A DNA stretch of 64,000 bases from Komagataeibacter nataicola (GTDB lineage: Bacteria; Pseudomonadota; Alphaproteobacteria; Acetobacterales; Acetobacteraceae), in the NCBI RefSeq assembly GCF_003207795.1, contig NZ_NIRT01000002.1:1-64000 (forward strand), written 5' to 3'. The notes beneath the pieces were generated by a model. That model saw nothing but the letters and a program-made list of their open reading frames with translations, was not told the origin of the DNA and did no database searches. The stretch's first letter is position 1; every line of letters begins with the position of its first letter. The translations under genes and the position numbers were made by a program. Of this stretch, positions 7,642 through 16,933 are shown one piece after another.

Positions 7642-8802
7642 ATGAACGAAACCGATCGTCTTACTATCATACCCGTTTCCGGTTTTCGTCAGATGACCAC
7701 CTTCATCCAGTTGCCCCGCCACCTCTATGCGGGGCTGCCGGGCTATGTGCCGCCGCTTGACCTGACCCAGCGCGACCTGCTCACCCCGCGCAAGAACTCC
7801 TTTTTCCGCAACGGGCGGGCGCAGTATTTCCTCGCCATGCGCGGCAGGCGGGCGGTGGGCCGCATCTCGGCGCAGATCGATCCGGTCTCGATGGAACATT
7901 ACGGCGAGCCGATCGGCTTTTTTGGCGCGCTCGATGCGATTGACGACCTTGAGGTGGTCTCCGCCCTGCTCGATGCCGCGGGCACCTGGCTGCGCCAGCG
8001 CGGCATGAAAACCATGCGCGGCCCCCAGACGCTCGACAGCAATGGCGAGTTCGGGATGATGCTCGAAGGTCACCACGCGCTGCCCATGGTTGCCATGCCA
8101 TGGCACCCAAAGTGGCTGCCCGCCATGATGGATGCCTGTGGCTGCACCAAGGTGCGCGACCTTGTGGCCTACCAGATGCACACCGGGCCCGATGCGGAGG
8201 AAGCCCATCTCGTGCCCGCCAGCCTGCGGCTGGGCGAAGGCAGGCTGGGCAATGTCACCACACGCGGCCTGCGCATGGACCGCATCAAGGAAGATGGCGA
8301 GATCCTGCGCCAGCTTTACAACGATGCCTGGCGCAATAACTGGGGTTCGATTCCGCTGGCGCGTGAAGACATCGAATCCATGATCGTGGAGATGAAGCCA
8401 CTACTCAAGCCCGAGCATTTCGTGCTGATCGAGCAGGCGGGCAAGCCGGTATGCGTAGCACTGGTGGTGCCCAACGTGTTCGACATCTCGGCTGACCTGA
8501 ACGGCGACCCCTCGCCGCTGGGCTGGCTCAAGCTGGGCAAGCGGCTGCTGCGCCACGAGTTTCATTCCGCCCGCGTGATCCTGCTTGGCGTAAGCTCCGT
8601 GCTTGATGGCACGGCACTGGGCGCGATCATGCCCGCCCTTGCCATTACCGAACTCATGAAGCGTGGCCGCAGCCTGCCCTACCGCACCATCGAGCTGGGC
8701 TGGGTGCTGGAAACCAACACATCTATGCGCCGCCTGATCGAGCGCATCACGCCCGAGCCGTGCAAGCGCTACCGGGTGTATGATCGTCCGCTGGAAGATT
8801 AA
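7642..8802 (+). CDS. YghO-like GNAT-fold protein
   Basis: This 386-residue protein resembles the YghO family: an N-terminal segment with FIQLPRHLYAGLPGYVPPL, then FFRNGRAQYFLAMRGRRAVGRISAQID, a GFFGALDAIDD stretch, LRQRGMKTMRGPQTLDSNGEFGMM, and a C-terminal acetyltransferase-like half ending IELGWVLETNTSMRRLIERI. The family is predicted to have one or two GNAT folds but no substrate is known to me. The start at 7642 is the ATG closest to the beginning of the homology. It converges with thiL across the palindromic element at 8811-8866. Confidence 0.75.
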   Translation: MNETDRLTIIPVSGFRQMTTFIQLPRHLYAGLPGYVPPLDLTQRDLLTPRKNSFFRNGRAQYFLAMRGRRAVGRISAQIDPVSMEHYGEPIGFFGALDAIDDLEVVSALLDAAGTWLRQRGMKTMRGPQTLDSNGEFGMMLEGHHALPMVAMPWHPKWLPAMMDACGCTKVRDLVAYQMHTGPDAEEAHLVPASLRLGEGRLGNVTTRGLRMDRIKEDGEILRQLYNDAWRNNWGSIPLAREDIESMIVEMKPLLKPEHFVLIEQAGKPVCVALVVPNVFDISADLNGDPSPLGWLKLGKRLLRHEFHSARVILLGVSSVLDGTALGAIMPALAITELMKRGRSLPYRTIELGWVLETNTSMRRLIERITPEPCKRYRVYDRPLED

Positions 8803-8810
8803 GGAAAAAC

Positions 8811-8866
8811 AAAAGTTTCCGGGTGCCGCCTTTTTCCAAAAAGGCGGCATTCCCTGAAATCTTTTA
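8811..8866. repeat. Dispersed palindromic element between convergent genes
   Basis: AAAAGTTTCCGGGTGCCGCCTTTTTCC is followed by AAAAAGGCGGC; the core GCCGCCTTTTT (8825-8835) pairs perfectly with AAAAAGGCGGC (8838-8848). It sits between the stops of the YghO-like gene and thiL and can terminate either strand. It is a clear member of the repeat family also seen at 5.4 and 60.2 kb. Confidence 0.75.
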
Positions 8867-9862
8867 TGCTTTGGGGCCTGCCTGCGGGTCAGCCACGTGG
8901 CTCCAGCCCCGACGGGCCAGCGGAATGTCTTTTCCCGCTTCATCGCGCACCTGAACGCCGTTCCCTGGCACGATCTGGCCAATGCGGGTCATGGCCACGC
9001 CCTCGCGGGCGGCATGGGCCAGCAGGCGTGCTTCATGGCCGGGCGGCACGGCCAGCAGCAGTTCATAATCATCGCCACCTGTCAGGCAACGGGACAGCCA
9101 TGTGGGGCCAAGCGCGCGCACCGCAGGTGAAAGCGGCACCATTGCGGCCTCGATCACCGCGCCCACCCCGCTCTCGCGCGCCATGTGCCCCAGATCCTGC
9201 ACCAGCCCGTCCGACACATCCATGCCCGCCGAGGCAATGCCCCCGAGTGCCAGCCCCAGCCGCGGGCGTGGCATCTGGTAGCGGCTGGCCAAAAAGCCAT
9301 CAGGGTCAGGCACCTGCCCCTGCCGGGCCAGAAGGCCCATGGCGCCATCGCCAATCGTGCCGGTAACCCATATCCCGTCACCCACCCGCGCGGTATTGCG
9401 CCGCAGCGCCATGCCGGGCGCCACATGCCCCAGTATCGTGAGCGAGAGCACCAGCGGGCCGGTTGTAGCCGTGGTGTCGCCGCCCAGCAGGGTAATGGCG
9501 AACTGCTGCTGATCCTGCGCAAGACCTGCCGCAAAACCGGCAAACCAGGCCTCATCACGCGCAGGCGGCATGGAAACGGTCAGCAGATAGCCCAGCGGCG
9601 TCGCATCCATGGCCGCAAGGTCGGACAGGTTGCAACGCAGCAGTTTACGGCCAATGGTGTGCGACGGATCATCGGGCAGGAAATGCACACCCTCGACCAT
9701 GGCATCCGCCGCAACAACAAGCTGTCGCCCCGCAGGGGGCGTGAACACGGCAGCATCATCGCGCAGGTCCAGCGCCCCGTCACCCGCCAGCGGGCGGAAC
9801 ACACGGGCAATAAAGCCGAATTCAGGCGGCAGGCCATTCTCCTCGGCGCGATCCGGTGCCAT
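8864..9862 (-). CDS. thiL: Thiamine-monophosphate kinase
   Basis: ThiL phosphorylates thiamine phosphate to thiamine diphosphate, the last step of cofactor synthesis. The 332-residue protein carries the PurM-like fold motifs: GFIARVFRPL near the start, LRDDAAVF (about residues 33-40), VAADAMVEGVHF with the Mg-binding Asp, NLSDLAAMDATPLGYLLTVS, LLGGDTT, VTGTIGDGAMGL, and the C-terminal MDVSDGLVQDL and LTGGDDYELL. Length is normal. It follows nusB with a 23-bp gap on the same strand, the usual alphaproteobacterial order. Confidence 0.95.
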   Translation of the reverse strand: MAPDRAEENGLPPEFGFIARVFRPLAGDGALDLRDDAAVFTPPAGRQLVVAADAMVEGVHFLPDDPSHTIGRKLLRCNLSDLAAMDATPLGYLLTVSMPPARDEAWFAGFAAGLAQDQQQFAITLLGGDTTATTGPLVLSLTILGHVAPGMALRRNTARVGDGIWVTGTIGDGAMGLLARQGQVPDPDGFLASRYQMPRPRLGLALGGIASAGMDVSDGLVQDLGHMARESGVGAVIEAAMVPLSPAVRALGPTWLSRCLTGGDDYELLLAVPPGHEARLLAHAAREGVAMTRIGQIVPGNGVQVRDEAGKDIPLARRGWSHVADPQAGPKA

Positions 9863-9885
9863 GACCGCCCTCCTTCATCCCCGCT

Positions 9886-10431
9886 TCAGGAAACCGGGCT
9901 GTCGGGTGCTTCATCAACAACGTCCTGCGGCGCCCCGGCGGGGGCTGCGGGAGCCGGTTCGTTCACGCGGCGTGACAGGGCATCGAGCACGCCGTTGAGC
10001 ATGCGCGGCTCATCACCGGCCAGAAAGCCGTGGCCGATATCCATGTATTCATTGATGATGACGCGCGCGGGTGCCGGGTCGGCGGCCAGCATCTCGCCGC
10101 CTGCCGCATGCATGATGGCGCGCAGCACCGGGTCAAGCCGACCCAGCGGCCACGAGGCGGGCAGGATCTCGTGCAGCAGCGCGTCAATGCGCTCCTGCCG
10201 GGCCATGGCCCCGCGCACCACAATGCCGAACAGCCGGGCATCGGCCTCGGGCACCTGGCCTTCGGCATACTCGGAACTGGCTCCGCCCAGCCGGTGGCGG
10301 TTGAACTGGTTGATGACCTGCTCCGCCCCTTCATGGCCCTGCTCGATCTGGAACAGGGCCTGCACCGCTGCCACGCGTGAAGCGGTGCGGGAACGGACCT
10401 TGGGCTGCCGGTCGCCGTCTGTCTGTGTCAT
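9886..10431 (-). CDS. nusB: Transcription antitermination factor NusB
   Basis: NusB binds boxA RNA with ribosomal protein S10 and prevents early termination in rRNA operons. The 181-residue protein shows the family's N-terminal RVAAVQALFQIEQ helix, the IDALLHEIL segment, LGRLDPVLRAIMHAAGGEM in the middle and VIINEYMDIGHGF in the second half, followed by the conserved MLNGVLDAL. A Pro/Ala-rich C-terminal tail of about 20 residues is extra. In many alphaproteobacteria the genes ribH or other rib genes lie between nrdR and nusB; here only 72 bp separate them. Confidence 0.95.
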   Translation of the reverse strand: MTQTDGDRQPKVRSRTASRVAAVQALFQIEQGHEGAEQVINQFNRHRLGGASSEYAEGQVPEADARLFGIVVRGAMARQERIDALLHEILPASWPLGRLDPVLRAIMHAAGGEMLAADPAPARVIINEYMDIGHGFLAGDEPRMLNGVLDALSRRVNEPAPAAPAGAPQDVVDEAPDSPVS

Positions 10432-10503
10432 GGCGCGTTACTCCTGCTGTGGCGTTGCTGCAAAATCACGGCTTCATCGCCTCTTTGGGCGGCGGGGTCC
10501 AGT

Positions 10504-11010
10504 TCAATCTTTGTCTTTCGGGCCGGAAGGCGGAAAGTCCTCGCCGCGCTCGGCCGGCCCGGCGGTTGAAATCGTGGCCAGAATATCAGCAAAATCCTTG
10601 GTTTCGCGGAAATCCCAGTGCACGCTGGCAAAGCGGATATAGGCGACCGAATCAATTTCGCGCAGCGTTTCCATGACCAGCCGCCCGATATCGCGCGAGG
10701 GGATGTCCGTCTCCCCCATCGCCTCGAGCCGGCGCACCAGCCCGTTGACGATCCGCTCGATCCGCTCGGCATCCACCGGGCGCTTGCGCAGCGCGACCTT
10801 GACCGAGCGGGCAAGCTTGTCGCGCTCGAAGGGCACGCGCCGCGCATCGGCCTTGATGACCACAAGATCACGCAGCTGCACGCGCTCGATGGTGGTGAAA
10901 CGCTGCCCGCATGAGCCACAGATGCGCCTGCGGCGGATGGCCGCCCCATCTTCATGCGGGCGGCTATCCTTTACCTGTGTGTCGTCATGTCCGCAAAAAG
11001 GGCAACGCAT
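10504..11010 (-). CDS. nrdR: Ribonucleotide reductase regulator NrdR
   Basis: NrdR is the ATP/dATP-sensing repressor of ribonucleotide reductase genes. The 168-residue protein has the N-terminal zinc ribbon (Cys3, Cys6, Cys31, Cys34, in [10 protein letters not shown] and ICGSCGQRF), the following basic QRFTTIE motif, and the ATP-cone domain from about residue 48 ([21 protein letters not shown]), with the [11 protein letters not shown] sequence typical of NrdR. It starts an apparent nrdR-nusB-thiL unit. I cannot see a convincing NrdR box in the 47 bp upstream, nor any reductase gene in the window. Confidence 0.96.
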   Translation of the reverse strand: MRCPFCGHDDTQVKDSRPHEDGAAIRRRRICGSCGQRFTTIERVQLRDLVVIKADARRVPFERDKLARSVKVALRKRPVDAERIERIVNGLVRRLEAMGETDIPSRDIGRLVMETLREIDSVAYIRFASVHWDFRETKDFADILATISTAGPAERGEDFPPSGPKDKD

Positions 11011-11057
11011 GGGCAGACTGTTCCTGATCTGGGGGACAAGGCACGCATGGCGTGGCC

Positions 11058-12896
11058 TCAGGCCCCGGTTTGCGCCAGCACATCGAGCACCGCCTCGCCA
11101 TAGCGGGCCAGCTTCGAGCCGCCTACGCCACGGATCATGCCAAGCTCATCAAGCGAGGTCGGGCGCTCGAGGGCAATATCATGCAGCACGGCATCATGAA
11201 AAATGACATAGGGCGGAATTTCCTGCTCACGGGCCTCGCCCAGCCGCCATGTGCGCAGCGCCTCGTAACGGGCGGCGGCCTCAGGCGTCAGGTCGGCCAT
11301 GGCCGGGCGCGTGCCGCCACCACCGCCACGCGTCGTCGCGGCCCTGAGATCCTCGGTCGCGTCCTCGCGCAGCATGATTGGCGCCTCGCCCCGCAATATG
11401 GGGCGCGCGCGGCCTTCCTCAAGGGCAAGGGCGTTATATTCGCCCGTTACCCTGATGGCGCCACGCGCAATGAGCTGGCGGATCACGCCGCGCCAGAACG
11501 GCTCGGGCCGGTCGCGGCCTATGCCAAACACGCTCAGCTTTTCATGCCCGTGCCGCGCCGTCATGTCCGATGTCTTGCCCCGCAGCACGCCCGCCACATG
11601 CACCGCGCCAAAGCGCTGCCCGGTGCGGTAGATGGCCGAGAGCACCTTCTGCGCGGCCACCGTGCCATCAAACGTGGCCACCGGGTTGCGGCAGTTATCG
11701 CAATGGCCGCAGGCTTCATCGAGTTCCTCGCCAAAGCACGAAAGCAGCGCCTGGGTGCGGCAACCCGTGGTTTCGGTCAGGGCGATCATGGCCTCGAGCC
11801 GTGCGCTCATGATGCGTTTCTGCGCATCCGGCGCGTTGGACTGCTCCAGCCAGTACCGCGCACGGGCCATGTCGTCGCCACCATAAAGCAGCACGGTTTC
11901 CGCCTGCTCGCCATCGCGCCCGGCGCGGCCAATCTGCTGGTAATACCCTTCGGGCGAGGAGGGCATGTCCAGATGCACCACGGCGCGCACATCGGGCCGG
12001 TCGATACCCATGCCAAAGGCGATGGTGGCCACGATCACCACCGGCTCGCCCGAGCGGAAGCGCATCAGCGCGGCGCGCTTTTCCACCGGCGAGAGACCGG
12101 CATGAAACGGCAGCGCCGCATACCCCTTGCCCGCAAGCGAACGCGCCACGCGCTCGGTCTTGCTGCGGCTGCCGCAATACACGATGGAGGCAGCCCCCCG
12201 GTGCCGGTCGAGAATGGCGGTAAGCTGGCGGATTTCCGATGTCTTGGGCTTGACCGCGATATCAAGATTGGGGCGGTGGAAGCTGGCCTTGAACACCGTG
12301 GCATCGGGCATGGCCAGGGCTTCAAGGATATCACTGCGCGTGCGCCCGTCCGCCGTGGCGGTGAGCGCGATGCGCGGCACATTGGGGAAATGCTGCGGCA
12401 ATGCCGCAAGCTCGCGGTATTCGGGGCGGAATTCATGCCCCCAGGCCGAGATGCAGTGCGCCTCGTCAATGGCGATGACCGAGAGCGTGAGCCTCCCGAG
12501 CCGGTCGAGCATGCCCGGCGAGAGCAGGCGCTCGGGCGAGACGTAAAGAATGTCGAGCCGCCCCGCCATAAGGTCCGAGCGCACGCGGGCGGCGTCCTCG
12601 GGTTCCTGCTCGGAATGCAGCGCGCCCGCGTTGACGCCAAGCTGCCGCAGGGCGGCAACCTGATCGTCCATCAGCGCGATCAGGGGGGAGATGACCAGCC
12701 CCGTACCGGGCCGGGCAAGGGCGGGCACCTGATAGCACACGCTCTTGCCGCCGCCGGTGGGCATGAGCACGAGGCAGTCGCGCCCGGCCATGACTTCATC
12801 CACCGCCTGCTGCTGCAGACCACGGAAATCGGGAAAGCCGAAAACCTCGGCCAGCACCGCACGCGGGTCGCGCGTGCCGCCTTCGGGCGCTGTCAT
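11058..12896 (-). CDS. recQ: ATP-dependent DNA helicase RecQ
   Basis: RecQ unwinds DNA 3' to 5' in recombinational repair. The 612-residue protein has the complete family layout: Walker A PTGGGKS (about residues 46-52), [17 protein letters not shown] (motif II plus the RecQ aromatic loop), LTATA, the second RecA lobe with [16 protein letters not shown] and [10 protein letters not shown], a zinc-binding RecQ-Ct domain (Cys residues in [15 protein letters not shown]), the winged helix, and a C-terminal HRDC domain (about residues 530-610) after a Gly-rich linker. It ends 47 bp before nrdR on the same strand. Confidence 0.96.
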   Translation of the reverse strand: MTAPEGGTRDPRAVLAEVFGFPDFRGLQQQAVDEVMAGRDCLVLMPTGGGKSVCYQVPALARPGTGLVISPLIALMDDQVAALRQLGVNAGALHSEQEPEDAARVRSDLMAGRLDILYVSPERLLSPGMLDRLGRLTLSVIAIDEAHCISAWGHEFRPEYRELAALPQHFPNVPRIALTATADGRTRSDILEALAMPDATVFKASFHRPNLDIAVKPKTSEIRQLTAILDRHRGAASIVYCGSRSKTERVARSLAGKGYAALPFHAGLSPVEKRAALMRFRSGEPVVIVATIAFGMGIDRPDVRAVVHLDMPSSPEGYYQQIGRAGRDGEQAETVLLYGGDDMARARYWLEQSNAPDAQKRIMSARLEAMIALTETTGCRTQALLSCFGEELDEACGHCDNCRNPVATFDGTVAAQKVLSAIYRTGQRFGAVHVAGVLRGKTSDMTARHGHEKLSVFGIGRDRPEPFWRGVIRQLIARGAIRVTGEYNALALEEGRARPILRGEAPIMLREDATEDLRAATTRGGGGGTRPAMADLTPEAAARYEALRTWRLGEAREQEIPPYVIFHDAVLHDIALERPTSLDELGMIRGVGGSKLARYGEAVLDVLAQTGA

Positions 12897-12919
12897 ATCA
12901 TGAAAAGCGGGGCCTTCGC

Positions 12920-13294
12920 TCAGCGTCCACCAACCTCGATCTCGACCCGGCGCGAGGCCAGGGCACCGTCCTCGTTATTCATCGGGCCACGCGGCTGCTG
13001 GCTGATATGGCCTGCATCCACGCCGTCAACCGCAAGCTGGCGGGCCACGATCTTGGCGCGGTCAATGGCCAGCAGTTCATCAGCCGACAGGTCATGGCTG
13101 GCGGCGGCATAGCCTTCAACGCGCACCTTGGCGTTATGCGCCACCGCGCGCTGGGCCGCCTGCGAGATCACGGTCTGGGCCGGGGCGTCAAGCTGGGCCG
13201 AATTGGGAGTGAAGAACACGACATACTTGCCCGGATGGCCACCAGCGCATCCTGTCAGCAGACCAAGACCAAGAAGAAGGGACAGGCGACGCAT
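12920..13294 (-). CDS. Small OmpA-like lipoprotein
   Basis: The 124-residue product has a lipoprotein signal peptide with lipobox LTGC (Cys16), so it should be anchored in a membrane. The rest is a compact OmpA/MotB-type domain: VVFFTPNSAQLDAPAQTVISQAAQRA is the F-x-x-x-S-x-x-L start of such domains, VRVEGYAA matches the strand after it, and the C-terminal ASRRVEIEV is the R-R-V-E-I motif that contacts peptidoglycan. It is a short variant (about 105 residues mature). It may tether the envelope to the cell wall. It lies between recQ and cydC on the same strand. Confidence 0.85.
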   Translation of the reverse strand: MRRLSLLLGLGLLTGCAGGHPGKYVVFFTPNSAQLDAPAQTVISQAAQRAVAHNAKVRVEGYAAASHDLSADELLAIDRAKIVARQLAVDGVDAGHISQQPRGPMNNEDGALASRRVEIEVGGR

Positions 13295-13428
13295 GATGGA
13301 GTTACTCCCGTTTCAGATATGCATGACGGACCGCGCCCAGCCTTGAGGTGTGTCCGATCCGGTTTTCCGCTACTTCGTGCCCGCTGGGGCGGGGCACGTC
13401 AATCCTTTCGGCAGGCGGAACGGTCCCT

Positions 13429-15126
13429 TCATGCCGTAGCCGCCACGGTTTTACCACCCACGATACGCCATGCCTGATCCAGCTTTTCCACACCCGTCAG
13501 CCGGTGCACGATCAGAATGACCGTGCGCCCCTGCGTCACTTCATTGAGGGTAAGGAGGAATTCACGCTCGGTCCGGGCATCCAGCCCGGTCGCCGGTTCA
13601 TCAAGGATCAGGATCGGCGCGCGCGACAGCAGCACGCGGGCCAGCGCCAGCCGCCGCCCCTGCCCGCCCGACACACTCGCCCCGCCTTCACCCAGCCAGC
13701 TATCCAGCCCATCTGGCAGGGCGCGGACCACATCGGCCACGCGGGCCTGCTCCAGTGCCGCCCACAGGTCAGCCTCGGTGGCGTCGGGGCGGCCAAGCAG
13801 GAGGTTGGCGCGAATCGTGTCCGTAAACAGATGCGTCGCCTGTGACAGCCATGCAATCCGCTCACGCATCGCTTCATCGCGAATGGTGGCGATATCCTCG
13901 CCCCCCAGCGTAATGCGCCCCGCCTGCGGCCCCACCACCTTGAGCAGAAGGGCTGCCAGCGTGGACTTGCCCGCCCCCGAAGGCCCCATGACCGCAATGC
14001 GCTGGCCTGCGGGAATATTCAGGTCAAGGTGATCAAGCACGGGCGCGCGGGACTCATCCCAACGGAAGGAGACCTGCTCGAAACGGATATCGGTGCCCTG
14101 AGGCGCAGGCTGCGTGCCTTCGGGCGGCGCATGCTCGGGCAGATCGCCCACCGCCACCACGCGGGCGGCGGCGCGGGTGATGTTGCCAGCCAGCGCACCC
14201 GCGCGCGTCAGCCCGCCAATGCTCTCGAAGGCCGCAACCGTCAGGAATAGCACGGCGGCGGCAGGCAGCGGAGCAATGTGCGGCAGGCCCAGCCCCATGG
14301 CCGCTGCCAGCACCGCCACAACTGCTGCCTGCCCGCACAGATAGGAGGCGGCCCCAGCCAGGGCCAGCATGCGGGCCTGCTTCATCTGCGCGCGGCAGAG
14401 TGCTGCATCACGGTCGCGCACATGGTCGAGCATGCGCCCCTCCGCCCCGAAGGTCGTGATTTCGCGCAGGCCACCCACCATGTCGAGCACGCCCACGCGC
14501 AGTTGCGCCGCCTCATGGTTGACCAGCCCGCCTTCGCGCCGCCCCAGCATGGCGGCACAGAGCGGCAGCCCGAACGCCCCGCAGGCGAACAGCGCGCACA
14601 CCACCACGGCCAGCACCGTACTGACCATGTTGATGGCGATGAACAGGAACGGCAGCACCAGGCACGCGCCCGCCAGCGGCAGGATGATGCGCAGGTAAAG
14701 CCCGTCCAGCGTCTCGACATCCGACACAAGGCGCGAGAGCAGGTCGCCCGCGCGGCGGAAGCCAAGCCCCGCCGCAGCCCCGCGCGCAAGGTGGCGGAAG
14801 AACCATACCCGCACATCCGCCAGCGCGCGGAACATGGCATCATGCGCGACCAGCCGCTCCGCGTAGCGCAGGATCACCCGCGCACTGCCAAAAATGCGCA
14901 GCGCCCCGGTGGTGACCACGATCATGCCCATGGTCATGGCCGCGACGCGGATGCCTGCCTCGCGCATCAGCACAAGGCCGATGATGAGCGCCAGCAGCGA
15001 CAGCAGCGCACCCGCCGTCAGCAGCGGCGCGCGACGCTGCCAGATCTGCAGGATGCGGCCTACGGGGGCGAGCACGCCCTCGCGCCGGGCCATGCGGTTG
15101 AGTTCCCCTGTCTGTGAGGATTTCAC
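13429..15126 (-). CDS. cydC: Thiol exporter ABC subunit CydC
   Basis: CydC pairs with CydD in a heterodimeric ABC transporter needed to assemble cytochrome bd; it has been described as exporting cysteine and glutathione to the periplasm. The 565-residue protein has a six-helix transmembrane domain (about residues 35-310) and a C-terminal ATPase domain (about 350-560) with Walker A GPSGAGKST, Q-loop LSQATHLF, signature VSGGQGRR, Walker B LILDEPATGLD and the switch His in VHRLTG. Its start overlaps the cydD stop by 4 bp (ATGA), indicating translational coupling. No cydAB genes are in the window. Confidence 0.93.
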   Translation of the reverse strand: MKSSQTGELNRMARREGVLAPVGRILQIWQRRAPLLTAGALLSLLALIIGLVLMREAGIRVAAMTMGMIVVTTGALRIFGSARVILRYAERLVAHDAMFRALADVRVWFFRHLARGAAAGLGFRRAGDLLSRLVSDVETLDGLYLRIILPLAGACLVLPFLFIAINMVSTVLAVVVCALFACGAFGLPLCAAMLGRREGGLVNHEAAQLRVGVLDMVGGLREITTFGAEGRMLDHVRDRDAALCRAQMKQARMLALAGAASYLCGQAAVVAVLAAAMGLGLPHIAPLPAAAVLFLTVAAFESIGGLTRAGALAGNITRAAARVVAVGDLPEHAPPEGTQPAPQGTDIRFEQVSFRWDESRAPVLDHLDLNIPAGQRIAVMGPSGAGKSTLAALLLKVVGPQAGRITLGGEDIATIRDEAMRERIAWLSQATHLFTDTIRANLLLGRPDATEADLWAALEQARVADVVRALPDGLDSWLGEGGASVSGGQGRRLALARVLLSRAPILILDEPATGLDARTEREFLLTLNEVTQGRTVILIVHRLTGVEKLDQAWRIVGGKTVAATA

Positions 15127-16835
15127 GATACTTTCTCCCCACTGGTCACGACATGACCCTGCGCCAGATCAATCCGCTGCCCCTCAAACCCCGTCACCGC
15201 ACCGGAATGGGTGGCCAGGATGACGGTGCGCCGGGCGGCAAGGCGGCGCAGGCTTTCAAACACATCGGCCTCGGTATCGGGATCGAGATGCGCGGTTGGC
15301 TCATCAAGCACCACCAGCGGCGCATCTTTCAGGAAGGCGCGGGCAATCGCCACGCGCTGCGCCTGACCGCCAGAGAGGCCAAACCCCCCCTCGCCAATAA
15401 AGGTATCAAGCCCTTGGGGCAGACTGGCCACGAAATCTCCGGCCGCCGCAGCAGCCACGGCGGCGCCAAGCTGCTCCTGCGTTGCATCGGGGCGGGCGAA
15501 CAGGATGTTCTCGCGCAGCGTGCCCGCGAACAGCACCGGCTTCTGCCCGATCCACGATGTCATGGCCACCAGCGCCTCGGGGGCGAGGGTGGTCATGTCC
15601 ACGCCGTTGAACATAATGCGCCCGCTGGCGGGCTGGATGAAGCCGAGCAGCAGTTCGATGATGGTGGACTTGCCCGAACCCGATGCGCCACACAGCAGCA
15701 GCGTCTGGCCCGCGGGCACGCTGAAGGAAACATCATCAACCGCCATGCCGCGTGCGATATCCCATGCGAAGCTGACATGCTCGAAGGCAACCGCAACGCC
15801 CCCCGTCATGTCGCATACCGCCTGCCCGCCGACCCGCACGGGCGTGGCATCGGGCAGGATGCGCATGGCACTCGCGGCGCCAGAGGCGTGCGCCCGGTCC
15901 TGATAGGCCAGGGCGAGACTGCGGAAGGGCGCAAAGAATTCCGGCACCACCAGCACCACGAACAGCCCGCGTGCGACCTGCCCCGCCATGATGGCGGCGG
16001 GCACGCCCTGCTCATGGAGGTCCATCAGGTGGGCGCCGTTGCGCAGTGCGACGAGCACAAGGGCCACGACCATGGCGCAGTCGATGGAGGCGGAAGACAG
16101 GAAAGCGACGCGCAGCACCTTCATGGTGCGCAGGCGAAGCTCCTCGGCGCTTGCCGCAAGCCTGCGGGTTTCATCCTCCGTGCGGCCGGACAGGACAATG
16201 GTGGCGATGCCGCGCACCCGGTCAAGGAAGCGGGCCTGCAGGCGGGTCATGGCCAGGAACTGGTTGCGCGAGGCCACCGCCGCCCCGATGCCGAACAGCG
16301 CCTGGCCAAACGGCACGGCAATGCCGCACACGGCCATAATCAGCGCCGAGCCTGGCTGCACGAACGCCGCCAGCACGCCAATGACAAGTGGCGCCGCCAC
16401 CCACAGCACGGAAGCGGGCAGCCACCGGGCGAAAAACCCGTCCAGCGCCTCGATCCGGTCAACGGCCAGCGCGGTCAGCTCGCCCGTGTGGTGCTGGCGC
16501 AGGAGGCCCGGTCCGCCGCGCATGATGGCCTCGATCACGCCACCACGCAGCCGGGCGCGCCCCTTCATGCCCGCGCGCGCGGCCAGCGTGTCAGACGCCG
16601 CCTGCAGGCCCGCGCGTGCCACCGCCAGCCCGACCAGCCCGGCCAGCGGCCACGCAACCACCGGCATGCCACCGGGCACCAGCACGCAGGCCAGCGCGGT
16701 GGCGATGCACCACACCTGCCCCACGGCGATGGCGGATATGGCCAGACCCAGCAACACGACAGGCATGGCCTGCCTGCGCCCCAGGCGCGACTGTGCCCGG
16801 GTCCACGCCTTCATCACTGTCTTGTCATCGTTCAT
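15123..16835 (-). CDS. cydD: Thiol exporter ABC subunit CydD
   Basis: This is the first gene of the cydDC pair. The 570-residue protein has six predicted membrane helices in its N-terminal half and an ATPase domain from about residue 350: Walker A CGASGSGKST, Q-loop IGQKPVLFAG, signature LSGGQAQRVAIARAFL, Walker B LVVLDEPTAHLD and switch ATHSGAV. The signature and Walker regions are intact. It is 98 bp downstream of the sensor kinase stop; the gap holds a small CATGCA/TGCATG dyad but no clear FNR or ArcA site. Confidence 0.93.
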   Translation of the reverse strand: MNDDKTVMKAWTRAQSRLGRRQAMPVVLLGLAISAIAVGQVWCIATALACVLVPGGMPVVAWPLAGLVGLAVARAGLQAASDTLAARAGMKGRARLRGGVIEAIMRGGPGLLRQHHTGELTALAVDRIEALDGFFARWLPASVLWVAAPLVIGVLAAFVQPGSALIMAVCGIAVPFGQALFGIGAAVASRNQFLAMTRLQARFLDRVRGIATIVLSGRTEDETRRLAASAEELRLRTMKVLRVAFLSSASIDCAMVVALVLVALRNGAHLMDLHEQGVPAAIMAGQVARGLFVVLVVPEFFAPFRSLALAYQDRAHASGAASAMRILPDATPVRVGGQAVCDMTGGVAVAFEHVSFAWDIARGMAVDDVSFSVPAGQTLLLCGASGSGKSTIIELLLGFIQPASGRIMFNGVDMTTLAPEALVAMTSWIGQKPVLFAGTLRENILFARPDATQEQLGAAVAAAAAGDFVASLPQGLDTFIGEGGFGLSGGQAQRVAIARAFLKDAPLVVLDEPTAHLDPDTEADVFESLRRLAARRTVILATHSGAVTGFEGQRIDLAQGHVVTSGEKVS

Positions 16836-16933
16836 GACCGCTCCCTATACCGAATGACACGGCACAGGGACAGCCATCATACGCCGCCATAAACTGCCCG
16901 TGAGATAACTCTGCCATGCATTTTTGCATGCAT

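Noticed and set aside
10432-11057. NrdR box or ribonucleotide reductase operator near nrdR
   Set aside because: No convincing conserved 16-bp palindrome and no reductase gene in the window.
11052-13112. Long plus-strand ORF (686 codons) opposite recQ
   Set aside because: It is the high-GC shadow of recQ and the lipoprotein gene; the composition (many His, Arg and Gly) and lack of any motif show it is not coding.
13295-13428. Terminator for cydDC (GTGCCCCG/CGGGCAC stem)
   Set aside because: The stem is imperfect and no T-run follows on the minus strand; the stop of the lipoprotein unit is equally possible.
16912-16932. CATGCA-TTTT-TGCATG dyad between the sensor kinase and cydD as an FNR/Fur-type operator
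   Set aside because: It does not match FNR (TTGAT-N4-ATCAA) or Fur, and it lies after the kinase stop, so a simple hairpin is more likely.
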